A DNA stretch of 64,000 bases from Streptomyces glaucescens (GTDB lineage Bacteria; Actinomycetota; Actinomycetes; Streptomycetales; Streptomycetaceae): contig NZ_CP009438.1 in NCBI RefSeq assembly GCF_000761215.1, forward strand, positions 1,458,501-1,522,500. Direction: 5' to 3'. A program made the position numbers and the translations under genes. The stretch's first letter is position 1, and each line of letters begins with the position of its first letter. Shown piece after piece: positions 42,258 to 51,134 of this stretch. The notes beneath the pieces were generated by a model, which was not told where the DNA came from, searched no databases, and was given only the letters and a program-made list of their open reading frames with translations.

Positions 42258-42290
42258 AAAAAATGCCCCGGACGATCACAGGCGGGGCTC
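42258..42290 (-). terminator. Intrinsic terminator or attenuator in the infC leader
   Basis: On the minus strand GCCCCG (42283-42288) pairs with CGGGGC (42265-42270) over a 12-base loop, then one A and six T residues (42258-42263). T-run terminators are rare in Streptomyces. It points toward infC, 86 bp before its start, and no minus-strand gene ends upstream nearby, so it looks like an attenuator of the operon. Confidence 0.7.
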
Positions 42291-42521
42291 CTCGAACTAC
42301 CGGAGCACCGCCGCGAATCATCGCGGGGCGCGCATTCGGACGGATCGCCGCCTCGGGACGGGACCGTCTGACCGGTGACCCGCCGCCCCAGGGGGCGGTC
42401 AGGTGGGAGTTCGAAGCCTCCACTTGTGGGCCGGGCACACGGCGGTGTCCGGCCGGTCGTCCACCAGATTACCAGCATCCCTTGACAAGGGCTAACCGGG
42501 AGGGCACGGCACCGCACCGCC

Positions 42522-42527
42522 TATGGT
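42522..42527 (+). promoter_or_regulatory. -10 hexamer TATGGT of a leaderless DUF1844 message
   Basis: TATGGT ends 7 bases before ATG 42535 and there is no Shine-Dalgarno sequence, so transcription probably begins at the start codon. Confidence 0.5.
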
Positions 42528-42534
42528 GTGGGGC

Positions 42535-42903
42535 ATGAGTGAGACCTCCCCCTCGGACTCCGCCGAGACGCCCGACTTCGCCGCCATGACCCGTGACATC
42601 GCGGAGGTCCCCGCGGTCGAGGTGATCGTGACGGTGGCCGTCAACCTGATGAGCGCCGCCGCCGTGAAGCTCGGCCTGACCGAGGAGGGCGACACCCACA
42701 AGGACCTCGACGAGGCCCGCAAGCTGATCCACGCCCTGGCCGGACTGCTGGACGGCAGCGCGACCGAGATCAGCTCGTTCCACGCGGCGCCGCTGCGGGA
42801 CGGCCTGAAGTCGCTGCAGCTGGCCTTCCGCGAGGCGTCCCTGGTCCCGGACGAGCCGGGCCAGGGACCGGGCGAGAAGTACACCGGTCCCGTCTACGGC
42901 TAG
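42535..42903 (+). CDS. DUF1844 protein
   Basis: The 122-residue protein has the DUF1844 core TRDIAEVPAVEVIVTVAVNL to KLGLTEEGDTHKDLDEARKLIHALAGLLDG, an all-helical fold found in many actinobacteria next to infC. Function unknown. Leaderless start at 42535 is chosen over ATG 42523 because TATGGT lies across the upstream codons. Confidence 0.9.
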   Translation: MSETSPSDSAETPDFAAMTRDIAEVPAVEVIVTVAVNLMSAAAVKLGLTEEGDTHKDLDEARKLIHALAGLLDGSATEISSFHAAPLRDGLKSLQLAFREASLVPDEPGQGPGEKYTGPVYG

Positions 42904-42938
42904 TCCCCGCACCCGCTCCCGTCCGTACGGGGGCTTCC

Positions 42939-43673
42939 CTACCGTTCGTACAAGGGCTCGCCCGGAGGCGTGGTCCCGGCCGGCAGCAGTGCCAGGTCGA
43001 GGCCGCGCACCAGGCGGGCCCTCAGCGTTTCGTCGGCGGCGAGCCGCGAGGCGACCGCGCGGGCGGCCTGCGCGGGGGCGGCGTCCGGGTCCAGGACGAG
43101 GGCGAGGGTCCCGTCGGCCTGCCCCGGGCCGAGATGGGCGCGCACCACCGCGGGCTCCGCGGCGACGGCGGCGCGCACCGCCGCCAGGACGGCCGGGTCG
43201 GCGAGCGGGTCGGTCGTCGTGCGGCCTTCCGCCAGGGCGAGCAGCGCGGGACCGGTCAGCTCGAACGGCACCGGTCCGGCGAGGTCGAGGACGACCGTGT
43301 CCGCCTTCTCGTGGGCGGCGGCCTGGAGCGCCTGGTGCAGCGGCACGGCCACGGGGCGGGCCTGCGGGTCCCAGCGGGCGAGGGAGTCGGTGGAGGTGAA
43401 CGCGGGCAGCGCGGTCCGGCCCGCGGCCTTCAGGGTGGGGACGGCCATGTCGCTGGTCTTCTCGCGGCGCAGCCCGTTCTCGTCCTCCTCCACCTCGCCG
43501 AGCACGGCGACGACGGGGACCAGCAGCCGGGCGCCCTTCAGCGCCTCCAGGACGGGGCCGAGAGCGGTGCGGTCCTCGGCCCAGGCGGCGAGCGCCGCGC
43601 TCAGCCGGGGATCGGCGGAGCCGTCGTCGTCGGAGAAGCCGGGGTCGGGAATGTTCTTGTTCGCCACGGTCAC
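42939..43673 (-). CDS. SseB family protein
   Basis: The 244-residue protein has the SseB N-domain (SAALAAWAEDRTALGPVLEALKGARLLVPVVAVL) and a C-terminal half with VARLRAHLGPGQADGTLALVL-like sequence. SseB proteins are a loosely defined family; in enterobacteria one is a secretion-chaperone-related protein, but actinomycete members are of unknown role. GTG 43673 is the start; it is the gene before the mycosin on the same strand with 52 bp between. Confidence 0.85.
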   Translation of the reverse strand: MTVANKNIPDPGFSDDDGSADPRLSAALAAWAEDRTALGPVLEALKGARLLVPVVAVLGEVEEDENGLRREKTSDMAVPTLKAAGRTALPAFTSTDSLARWDPQARPVAVPLHQALQAAAHEKADTVVLDLAGPVPFELTGPALLALAEGRTTTDPLADPAVLAAVRAAVAAEPAVVRAHLGPGQADGTLALVLDPDAAPAQAARAVASRLAADETLRARLVRGLDLALLPAGTTPPGEPLYER

Positions 43674-43725
43674 CGACCCTATAGGGGGACCTGGCGGCGG
43701 GGCGCGAGCGGGCTTCGCGGCCCCT

Positions 43726-44898
43726 TCACGGGCGTCGTCCGCGGCCCCGCCACAGGACCACCGCCGACACCAGCAGGACGCCGCCCACGCTTCCGGCGAG
43801 CGGGCCGGCCCAGCCGGTGCCGTCGGTCCCCGGGCCGGTGGCGTCCGGGCCCGGGCCGAAGTACTCGCCGGTGTGGGCGGCCGGACGAAGGTCCTCCGGT
43901 TCGAGGCGGCCGGCCGCCTCGATGGCCGCGGCCGGGTCGACGAAGCCGAAGCCCCGGGAGTCGTCGCGGCCGTCGACCGGGGCGTTGCGGGCGGTGTCCT
44001 CCAGCAGGCGCTTGATCTGGGCCGGGGTCAGGCCGGGGTGGGCGGCCTTGACCAGCGCGACGGCGCCGGAGACGAACGCGGCGGCGGCGCTGGTGCCCCA
44101 CCCCTCGTAGTACTTGCGGTCCGGGTCGGCGATGACCACGTCGACGCCGGGGGCGCTGACCGTGGCGTACCAGCGGCGGGTGGAGAAGGAGGCGCGGGTG
44201 CCGAACTTGTCGACCGCGGTGGCGGCGATGACGCCCGGGTAGGCGGCCGGGTAGGAGATGTGGTCGCCCTTCTCGCCGCCGTTGCCGGCCGAGGCGACGA
44301 CGACGGAGCCCTTCCTCAGGGCGTACTGGACGGCCTCGTCCTCGGCGGGCTCGGGGTGGGCGGAGGCGGAGTCGTCGCCGAGGGAGAGGTTGATGACGTC
44401 GGCGCCCTGGTCGGCGGCCCACCGGATGCCGTCGGCGAGGGCGTTGCCGCGGGTCTTGCGGGCTTTGGCGCGCGCGGAGTCGCCGTCCTCCAGGATCACC
44501 CGGACGGGCAGGATCTTCGCCTCGGGGGCGATGCCCAGGACGCCTTCGGTGCCGCCGTAGCCGTGTCCGTGCCCGGCGATGATCCCGGCCATGGCGGTGC
44601 CGTGCCGGGCCCAGGCGCGGTCGCCGCGCCCGGCGCCGAAGCCGACCATGTCCTTCCCGGTGAGGACGTTGCCCTCGAGGTCGGGGTGGGTGGCGTCGAC
44701 GCCGGTGTCGAGGACGGCGACGGTGATGCCGGCGCCCTTGGTGGTCCGCCAGGCCTCCTGGGTGTGCAGGGCGTCGAGCCCCCACTGCTTGGCGCGGATG
44801 CCGTCGGCGTGCGCGACGGTGGGCGGCACGAGCGTGAGGGAGGCGGCGAGCAGGACGCCGAGCAGGGTGGCCCGGCGGGTCGTACGGCGGCGGGTCAT
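43726..44898 (-). CDS. Mycosin-like type VII secretion serine protease
   Basis: The 390-residue subtilase has a signal peptide (about 1-31), catalytic Asp64 (VLDTGVD), His99 (RHGTAMAG), oxyanion Asn206 and Ser270 (GTSAAAAFVSG), and a C-terminal membrane helix (about 362-384). The layout is that of mycosins (MycP), which cap ESX secretion machines, though Streptomyces carries several such proteases outside ESX loci. No EsxA/B, EccC or EccD gene is in the window. Its ATG overlaps the stop of a Pro/Ala-rich membrane protein gene (ATGA). Confidence 0.87.
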   Translation of the reverse strand: MTRRRTTRRATLLGVLLAASLTLVPPTVAHADGIRAKQWGLDALHTQEAWRTTKGAGITVAVLDTGVDATHPDLEGNVLTGKDMVGFGAGRGDRAWARHGTAMAGIIAGHGHGYGGTEGVLGIAPEAKILPVRVILEDGDSARAKARKTRGNALADGIRWAADQGADVINLSLGDDSASAHPEPAEDEAVQYALRKGSVVVASAGNGGEKGDHISYPAAYPGVIAATAVDKFGTRASFSTRRWYATVSAPGVDVVIADPDRKYYEGWGTSAAAAFVSGAVALVKAAHPGLTPAQIKRLLEDTARNAPVDGRDDSRGFGFVDPAAAIEAAGRLEPEDLRPAAHTGEYFGPGPDATGPGTDGTGWAGPLAGSVGGVLLVSAVVLWRGRGRRP

Positions 44899-46502
44899 GA
44901 GGGCTGCTCCGTGGCGGCGGCGACGGCTGCGCGCAGGCCGCGCTCGATGCGGTCGGCGAGGCCCTTCGCCTCGTGGCCGAGGCCCGCCTGGGCGGGGGCG
45001 CTGGTGGCGCCGGAGCGGGTCGCGTCGGCGGCCGGCTGCGGGTCGTCCACGGCCCGGCCGTCGGCCCAGCCGGAGACGGCGTAGACGACGACGGGGGCGT
45101 CGGTGAGCACGGAGAGGGTCCAGGAGGCGCGCTGGGCGGGGCCGAACGCGGCGGCGACGGTGTCCTCGGGGGCGTAGGGGCGGGGCATCAGGTCGGTGCG
45201 GCGGTACAGGCCCTCGTCCTCGAACTGCCTCTCCAGGGAGCGCATGCCGGCGGCGTCGGCTCCGGTGAAGAGCAGGCCGACGGTGGTGACGTGGCTCTGG
45301 GTGGCGTCCGTGTAGGTGGCGCGCAGCAGCCGGTCGCAGCCGGCCGGGGCGAGGGCCTTGCGCAGCAGCGGGTCGAACGCGTCGGCGCAGCCGCCGTCCG
45401 GGGCGACGGCGATCCGGGTCCAGGTGCGGTCGGCTCCGCCGGGTCCGGCGCCGCGGCCCGCGACGGTGGGCGGGAAGAGCCGGTCGACGGGCAGGTTGTG
45501 CCAGAGCCCGGCGGCCGTGGCGAACGCGCCGCGCTCCCCGGTGCCGGCCGGGTCGCCGGCGAGCCAGCTTCCGGTGACCGCGCCGCCGATGAGGCCGAGC
45601 CCGAGGACGACGCAGGCGGCGGCAGCGACCGTCTGCCGGCGCACTCGTCCGCCGAGCGGGCCCGGGACGTCGTGGGTGTGGGGCATGGCGAGTCCGTGGG
45701 CAGGCGGGGCGCTCCAGGAGGGTGCGGGGGCGTCGGGCGGGGTGGTCGCCGGCGGGGTGCGGTGCGCCGCGGGTTCGCCGGACGCGGTGGAGCGGCGGTC
45801 CGCGGGCTGGGCGGGCGCCGTGGCCCGGTGGCCGTCGGGCTCGCCCGGGGCCGGGTACCGGCGCCCCGCGGCATCCCGGGCCGCCCCGGCGCGGTCGCCG
45901 GGGTCGCCCGGCGCTGCGGACCAGCCCGCCGCGGCCCGGCGTCCGGCGGACTCGGCGGACGCCGCGGCCCGGTGGCCTTCGGGCTCGCCCGGGGCCGGGT
46001 ACCGGCGCCCCGCGGCATCCCGGGCCGCCCCGGCGCGGTCGCCGGGGTCGCCCGGCGCTGCGGACCAGCCCGCCGCGGCCCGGCGTCCGGCGGCCTCGGC
46101 GGACGCCGCGGCCCGGTGCGCCGCGGGCCCGGTGGGGGCGGGGTGTCCGGAGGACCGGCGGTGTCCCGGTCCGTCGGGGGCCGGCACGCGGCCGGTGTCC
46201 GGCGCGGGGGACGGCTCCGCCGGGACGGGGCGCAGCCGGGTGGTGCGTTCGGCGGGGGTGTCGGCGGAGCGCGGCGGCACGGGTCCGCGCGGCGGCGGGG
46301 GCGGCAGGTCCGGGAAACGGGCCGAGGCGGGCGGCGGGGGCGGGGCGAGGGGGGCCTGGCCGGGGCGGCGGGGGGCGGGGCCCGGCTCGCCGGTCCGGGA
46401 CGGGCCGGTGGTCCGCCGGTCCGCGGAGGGCTCCGGGGTGCCGGGGGCGGGCGGGGCGGCGGGGCGCGGGGGGACGGGGGCGCGCGACGCGTCCGTGCTC
46501 AT
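44895..46502 (-). CDS. Pro/Ala-rich membrane protein coupled to the mycosin, with 48-residue repeats
   Basis: The 535-residue protein has a long disordered N-terminal half (residues 1-280, rich in Pro, Ala, Arg and Gly), one membrane helix (about 288-312) and a C-terminal outside domain of about 210 residues (FATAAGLWHNLPVDRLFPPTVAG onward). Two 48-residue repeats lie near residues 135-230, each containing GRRAAAGWSAAPGDPGDRAG. The topology, a long cytoplasmic tail with a folded exterior domain, is typical of Streptomyces proteins found next to mycosins. The stop overlaps the mycosin ATG, so the two are made together. No enzymatic motif is visible. Confidence 0.8.
   Translation of the reverse strand: MSTDASRAPVPPRPAAPPAPGTPEPSADRRTTGPSRTGEPGPAPRRPGQAPLAPPPPPASARFPDLPPPPPRGPVPPRSADTPAERTTRLRPVPAEPSPAPDTGRVPAPDGPGHRRSSGHPAPTGPAAHRAAASAEAAGRRAAAGWSAAPGDPGDRAGAARDAAGRRYPAPGEPEGHRAAASAESAGRRAAAGWSAAPGDPGDRAGAARDAAGRRYPAPGEPDGHRATAPAQPADRRSTASGEPAAHRTPPATTPPDAPAPSWSAPPAHGLAMPHTHDVPGPLGGRVRRQTVAAAACVVLGLGLIGGAVTGSWLAGDPAGTGERGAFATAAGLWHNLPVDRLFPPTVAGRGAGPGGADRTWTRIAVAPDGGCADAFDPLLRKALAPAGCDRLLRATYTDATQSHVTTVGLLFTGADAAGMRSLERQFEDEGLYRRTDLMPRPYAPEDTVAAAFGPAQRASWTLSVLTDAPVVVYAVSGWADGRAVDDPQPAADATRSGATSAPAQAGLGHEAKGLADRIERGLRAAVAAATEQPS
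45831..46118 (-). repeat. Two tandem 144-bp repeats coding for 48 residues each
   Basis: The segment starting at 45831 recurs at 45975, a period of 144 bp, with a few base changes. A partial third unit follows on the 5' side of the gene. Copy number may vary between strains. Confidence 0.75.
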
Positions 46503-46771
46503 GCGCCCCCCGCTTCCTCGTGCCCGGGCCCGACTCCTCGCACGCGGGCCGCCCGTCTCCTGGTACGCGAGCCGGCCGTCCGCCCGTCGCACGCGTACCG
46601 GCACGGCCGGAAAGCCGTCCGGCGGGTGCTCCCGCGCGGGGGCCGTTCCGCCGTGCGTGCGCGTCACTTTACGGGTTGCCCGCGCCGATGCGGGAACCAG
46701 TCCGCGACCGCGGGGCATCTGCCCGGAACATCCCCCTACCCTGCGGTAATCCTGTCTGGCAGGCTTCGGCC

Positions 46772-47974
46772 ATGACTGCGCGCGCCGCCGACCGGGCCCG
46801 TTTCGACCGGGCCACCGCCCATCTCGACGCCCCGCTGGCGATCGTGGACCTGGACGCCTTCGACGCCAACGCGGACGACCTGGTCCGCCGGGCGGGCGGG
46901 AAGCCGGTCCGGGTGGCCAGCAAGTCCGTGCGCTGCCGTGCCCTGCTGGAACGGGTGCTGGCGAAGGACGGTTTCGCGGGCGTGATGTCGTTCACCCTCG
47001 CCGAGTCGCTGTGGCTGGCGCGTTCCGGGTTCGACGACGTGCTGCTCGCCTACCCGTCCGTCGACCGGGCCGGTTACGCGGAGCTGACGGCCGATCCGAA
47101 GCTGGCCGCCGCGGTCACCGTCATGGTCGACGACCCCGCGCAGCTCGCGCTCATCGACCGGGCGCGGGACGGCGGCCGCGAAGTGGTGCGGGTCTGCCTG
47201 GAGTTGGACACCTCGCTCCGGCTGTTCGGCGGCCGGGTGCGGGTCGGCGCCCGCCGCTCGCCGCTGCACTCCCCCGCCGAGGTCGCCGAGCTGGCGCGGT
47301 CGGTGGCCCGCCGGCCGGGCTTCGAGGTCGTCGGGATCATGGCGTACGAGGGTCATGTCGCCGGGGTGGGGGACGCGCTCGCGGGGCGGCCGGTGCGCTC
47401 GCGGGCGATCCGGCTGATGCAGGCCGCGGCCCGCCGGGAGCTGGCCGAGCGCCGGGCCGCGGTGGTGCGCGCCGTGCGGGCCGTGGTGCCGGGGCTGGAG
47501 TTCGTCAACGGCGGCGGCACGGGCAGTGTGCAGTACACGGTGGCGGAGGACGCGGTGACGGAGGTCGCGGCGGGGTCCGGGCTGTACGTGCCGCGGCTGT
47601 TCGACAACTACACCTCGTTCAGCGGGCGTCCGGCCGCGCTGTTCGCGCAGCCGGTGGTCCGGCGGCCCGGGGTGGGTGTGGTGACGGTGCTCGGCGGGGG
47701 CTATCCGGCGTCCGGCGCGGCGGGCCGGGACCGGCTGCCGGTGCCGTATCTGCCCGAGGGGCTGCGCTACGACCCGCAGGAGGGGGCCGGCGAGGTGCAG
47801 ACCCCGCTGCTGGGGTCCCCGGCCGACGATCTGCTGATCGGCGACAGGGTGTGGTTCCGGCACGCCAAGGCGGGTGAGCTGTGCGAGCGGTTCGACGCGC
47901 TGCACCTGGTGGAGGGCGACCGGGTGACGGCGACCGTGCCGACGTACCGGGGCGAGGGCCGTACGTTCCTGTAG
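46772..47974 (+). CDS. PLP-dependent alanine racemase-fold enzyme (D-threonine aldolase/amino acid deaminase-like)
   Basis: The 400-residue protein has the fold-type III barrel with Schiff-base Lys51 in RVASKSVRCRALLERVL, a peptide PLAIVDLDAFDANADDL before it, and the block NGGGTGSVQYT near the phosphate site, as in D-threonine aldolases and D-serine dehydratases. The C-terminal beta domain holds GYPASGAAGRDRLPVPYLPEG and FRHAKAGELCERFD, where the metal ligands of D-Ser dehydratase family members usually lie. It likely acts on a D- or beta-hydroxy amino acid. ATG 46772 is divergent from the Pro-rich membrane protein; TAATCC upstream may be the -10. Confidence 0.82.
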   Translation: MTARAADRARFDRATAHLDAPLAIVDLDAFDANADDLVRRAGGKPVRVASKSVRCRALLERVLAKDGFAGVMSFTLAESLWLARSGFDDVLLAYPSVDRAGYAELTADPKLAAAVTVMVDDPAQLALIDRARDGGREVVRVCLELDTSLRLFGGRVRVGARRSPLHSPAEVAELARSVARRPGFEVVGIMAYEGHVAGVGDALAGRPVRSRAIRLMQAAARRELAERRAAVVRAVRAVVPGLEFVNGGGTGSVQYTVAEDAVTEVAAGSGLYVPRLFDNYTSFSGRPAALFAQPVVRRPGVGVVTVLGGGYPASGAAGRDRLPVPYLPEGLRYDPQEGAGEVQTPLLGSPADDLLIGDRVWFRHAKAGELCERFDALHLVEGDRVTATVPTYRGEGRTFL

Positions 47975-47978
47975 CGGC

Positions 47979-48926
47979 TCAGCCGGGTCCGACGCTGCTG
48001 CCCACGCCGCCGCCCGGGCCGGTGTCGCCGCGCACCCGGATGCCCTTGGTGATGCGGTCCATGTCGCCGAGCGGCGGCCCGTCCCCGCCCGCGTCGAAGA
48101 CGTAGCGGACGATGACCGGGGACTCGGTGCCGACGCTGGACTGGAAGGCGAGGGACTGGACGTGACCGCCGGGCCCCTCGGCGGTCGTGACGCGCCAGCG
48201 CACGAAGTATCCGGCGCGGCCGGCCACGGCGACCGGTCCGGAGGCGACGAGCCGGCGGGAGGTGACGCCGCCGTAGGGGCGCCGGCCGAGGGCGTCGCGG
48301 TCGTAGGCCTCCTCCGCGGCGTCGGCGATGTCGCCTTCGGCGAGGGCCTTCGGGGAGGTCTCGTCGGTGGCGGAGGCGGTGCGGGAGGAGACCGTGCCGT
48401 GCCGGCACAGGCCGGTGCCGCTCGGGCAGTCGTAGGTGCCGTCGGTGGTCATCACGACGTTCTCCCGGCTGACGTGGCCGGGCCGGACCCAGCCGTCGAG
48501 CAGGGGGAACGTGATGCCGTTGAGCTGGTCCTCGACGACGGCCGGGTCGTCGGCGGAGGAGCCGGTGGGGGCGGGTGACGGGGGCGGGGTCGACCCCTGT
48601 GTGGGGAGCGTCGGCGCCAGGGTGGGTGTGGGGCTCGGCGCCGGGCCGTCACCGCCCGCGCCGTCCTCCGTCAGCAGGACCGCGCCGGTGACGACCGCCG
48701 CGACCAGGACGGCCCCCGCGACGGTGAGGGCGACGGCCCCGGAGCGCGCCGTGCCGTCGCCCGGGACGGGCGACGGCAGCGGGCCGGGGACGGACGGCTC
48801 CGGCACCGGGTGCCCGGCGGGTTCCGGGGCACGCCGGTGTTCGGTCCAGGCCGTGCCGTCCCACCAGCGCTCGGTGTGCGGGGCCGTGGGGTCGCGGTAC
48901 CAGCCGGGCGGCGGTGTCATGCTCAT
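47979..48926 (-). CDS. DUF2510 membrane protein with exported domain
   Basis: The 315-residue protein begins with a DUF2510 motif (PPPGWYRDPTAPHTERWWDG), a Pro-rich stretch, one membrane helix (about 63-84) and a Pro/Thr-rich linker before an outside domain that starts VVEDQLNGITFPLLDGWV. The outside domain is beta-rich and ends in a Gly-rich tail. Such proteins are common in actinobacteria with unknown function. ATG 48926 lacks a good ribosome-binding site; ATG 48920 is an alternative. It is convergent with the racemase-fold gene, 4 bases apart. Confidence 0.82.
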   Translation of the reverse strand: MSMTPPPGWYRDPTAPHTERWWDGTAWTEHRRAPEPAGHPVPEPSVPGPLPSPVPGDGTARSGAVALTVAGAVLVAAVVTGAVLLTEDGAGGDGPAPSPTPTLAPTLPTQGSTPPPSPAPTGSSADDPAVVEDQLNGITFPLLDGWVRPGHVSRENVVMTTDGTYDCPSGTGLCRHGTVSSRTASATDETSPKALAEGDIADAAEEAYDRDALGRRPYGGVTSRRLVASGPVAVAGRAGYFVRWRVTTAEGPGGHVQSLAFQSSVGTESPVIVRYVFDAGGDGPPLGDMDRITKGIRVRGDTGPGGGVGSSVGPG

Positions 48927-48949
48927 ATCCCGGCACTGTAGGCGCGGGA

Positions 48950-49741
48950 CTACAGCGGCGTGACGTACGCCCCCGAGATCCCGCCGTCCACCAGGAAGTC
49001 GGTGGCGTTCACGAACGACGAGTCGTCGCTGGCGAGGAAGGCGACCGCGGCGGCGATCTCCTCGGCCTCGGCGAACCGGCCGAGCGGGATGTGCACCAGC
49101 CGGCGGGCGGCCCGCTCCGGGTCCTTGGCGAACAACTCCTGCAGGAGCGGGGTGTTCACCGGGCCCGGGCAGAGTGCGTTGACGCGGATGCCCTCCCGGG
49201 CGAACTGCACGCCCAGCTCCCGGGACATGGCCAGAACCCCTCCCTTGGAGGCGGTGTAGGAGATCTGGGAGGTGGCCGCGCCCATCCGGGCGACGAAGGA
49301 CGCGGTGTTGATGATGGAGCCCTTCCCCTGGCGCCGCATGTAGGGGATGGCGGCCTTGCAGCACAGGTAGACGGAGGTGAGGTTGACCTCCTGGACCCGC
49401 TTCCAGGCGTCCAGGCCGGTCTCCAGGATGGAGTCGTCGTCGGGCGGGGAGATCCCGGCGTTGTTGAAGGCGACGTCGACGCTGCCGTAGGTGTCGTACG
49501 CCGTCCGGAACAGCGTCTCGACCTGCTCGGGGTCGGTGACGTCCACCTTGACGAAGATGCCGCCGGTCTCCTCGGCGGCCGCCTTGCCGCGGGCCTCGTC
49601 GATGTCGCCGCAGACGACGTGCGCGCCCTCGGAGGCGAGGCGGCGGGCGGTGGCGAGGCCGATGCCGCTGCCGGCTCCGGTGACGACGGCGGTACGGCCG
49701 ACGAGCCGGCGGCAGACGGTGTCAGAGCTGTGCGAGGTCAC
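48950..49741 (-). CDS. Short-chain dehydrogenase/reductase
   Basis: The 263-residue SDR has the NAD(P) site TGAGSGIG (21-28), NNAG, and the catalytic set Ser148, Tyr162, Lys166. It oxidises an alcohol or reduces a ketone. The GTG start at 49741 overlaps the aldehyde dehydrogenase stop (GTGA), and it is the last gene of glnA4-aldehyde dehydrogenase-SDR on the minus strand. Together they suit alcohol-to-aldehyde-to-acid conversion of gamma-glutamylated amines, by analogy with puu-type routes. This assignment is inference. Confidence 0.9.
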   Translation of the reverse strand: MTSHSSDTVCRRLVGRTAVVTGAGSGIGLATARRLASEGAHVVCGDIDEARGKAAAEETGGIFVKVDVTDPEQVETLFRTAYDTYGSVDVAFNNAGISPPDDDSILETGLDAWKRVQEVNLTSVYLCCKAAIPYMRRQGKGSIINTASFVARMGAATSQISYTASKGGVLAMSRELGVQFAREGIRVNALCPGPVNTPLLQELFAKDPERAARRLVHIPLGRFAEAEEIAAAVAFLASDDSSFVNATDFLVDGGISGAYVTPL

Positions 49742-51126
49742 TGTGCGGGGTCCTCCGTGCCGGTGGGGACGTTGCTGATGAAGACGTTCTTGGTCTCGGT
49801 GAAGGCGGCCAGGGCGTCGGGGCCGAGCTCGCGGCCGATGCCGGACTGCTTGAACCCGCCGAACGGCGTCCAGTAGCGGACGCTGGAGTGCGAGTTGACG
49901 GACAGGTTGCCCGCCCGGACGGCCTGGGAGACGCGCAGGGCGCGGCCCACGTCACGGGTCCAGATGGAGCCGGAGAGGCCGTAGTCGGTGGCGTTGGCCA
50001 GTGCCACGGCCTCCGCCTCGTCGTCGAAGGGGAGGACGACGGCGACGGGGCCGAAGACCTCCTCGACGGCCACGCGCGCGTGCGGGCCGACGCCGGTGAG
50101 GACGGTGGGCGGGAACCAGAAGCCGGGGCCCTCGGGGGCCTTTCCGCGGATGCCGGGGGCGTCCGGCCGGACGTAGCCGCGCACCCGCTCCAGCTGGCTG
50201 CGGGAGATCAGCGGGCCCATGTCGGTGGTCTCGTCGGCCGGGTCGCCGACGGTGACGGCCTCGATCGCGGGGGCGAGCAGTTCCAGGAAGCGGTCGTACA
50301 CGGTGCGCTGGACGAGGATCCGGGTGCGGGCGCAGCAGTCCTGGCCGGAGTTGTCGAGGAAGGACATCGGGGCGGCGGCCGCGGCGGCCTCCAGGTCGGC
50401 GTCGGCGAAGACCAGGTTGGGGCTCTTGCCGCCGAGTTCCAGGGTGACCCGCTTGAGGTGGGCGGAGCCCTTGGCCAGCACCTGCCGGCCCACGGCCGTC
50501 GAGCCGGTGAAGACGATCTTCGCCACGTCCGGGTGCCCGACCAGCGCGTCGCCCGTGACGGGACCGTGGCCGGGCAGCACCTGGAAGAGGTGTTCGGGCA
50601 GGCCGGCCTCCAGGGCGAGTTCGGCGAGCCGCAGCGCGGTCAGCGGGGTGGTCTCGGCGGGTTTGAGGATCACCGCGTTCCCGGCGGCGAGGGCCGGCGC
50701 GGTGCCCCAGGCGGCGATCGGCATCGGGAAGTTCCAGGGCGCGATCACCCCGACCACGCCGAGCGGTTCGAGGATCGTCACGTCGAGGCCGCCGGGGACC
50801 GGGATCTGGCGGCCGGTGAGCCGTTCCACGCCGCCGGCCGCGTAGTCCAGCAGGTCGCGGACGTTGCCCGCCTCCCAGCGGGCGTTGCCGATGACGTGTC
50901 CGGCCTCCCGCACCTCCAGCCGGGCCAGTTCCTCCACGTGTCCGTCCACGGTGGCGGCGAACCGGCGCAGCAGCCGGGCCCGGTCGCCCGGGGACAGCGC
51001 GGCCCATGCCGACTGCGCCTGCACGGCCCGTACGACGGCCTGGTCCACGTCCTCGCGGGTGGCGGCCGGGACGGTGGCGACGACCTCCTCGGTCGCGGGG
51101 TTGAGCACCTCGAGGGTCGGGGTCAC
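49738..51126 (-). CDS. NAD(P)-dependent aldehyde dehydrogenase of the glnA4 group
   Basis: The 462-residue enzyme has Asn132 (APWNFP), general base Glu230 (LELGGKSPN), catalytic Cys264 (GQDCC) and the FGPVAVVLPF and FGGFKQSGIGRE blocks of class III/IX ALDHs. GTG 51126 lies 8 bases after the glnA4 stop. In the puu pathway gamma-glutamyl aminoaldehydes are oxidised by such an enzyme, and a route through gamma-glutamylethanolamide has been proposed for Streptomyces glnA4; the aldehyde here is probably a gamma-glutamylated one. Confidence 0.9.
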   Translation of the reverse strand: MTPTLEVLNPATEEVVATVPAATREDVDQAVVRAVQAQSAWAALSPGDRARLLRRFAATVDGHVEELARLEVREAGHVIGNARWEAGNVRDLLDYAAGGVERLTGRQIPVPGGLDVTILEPLGVVGVIAPWNFPMPIAAWGTAPALAAGNAVILKPAETTPLTALRLAELALEAGLPEHLFQVLPGHGPVTGDALVGHPDVAKIVFTGSTAVGRQVLAKGSAHLKRVTLELGGKSPNLVFADADLEAAAAAAPMSFLDNSGQDCCARTRILVQRTVYDRFLELLAPAIEAVTVGDPADETTDMGPLISRSQLERVRGYVRPDAPGIRGKAPEGPGFWFPPTVLTGVGPHARVAVEEVFGPVAVVLPFDDEAEAVALANATDYGLSGSIWTRDVGRALRVSQAVRAGNLSVNSHSSVRYWTPFGGFKQSGIGRELGPDALAAFTETKNVFISNVPTGTEDPAQ

Positions 51127-51134
51127 GGGTCCTC

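Larger units (their letters stand above)
42173..42534. other. infC leader and divergent infC/DUF1844 control region
   Basis: This 362-bp stretch holds the infC leader with an attenuator at 42258-42290 and the promoter of the divergent DUF1844 gene. No small gene is convincing. On the minus strand TAATCT at 42466-42471 is a possible -10 for infC, but no good -35 is spaced from it. Confidence 0.6.

Noticed and set aside
42482..42488. TTGACA as the -35 of the DUF1844 promoter
   Set aside because: It is too far from TATGGT (34 bp) to be its -35.
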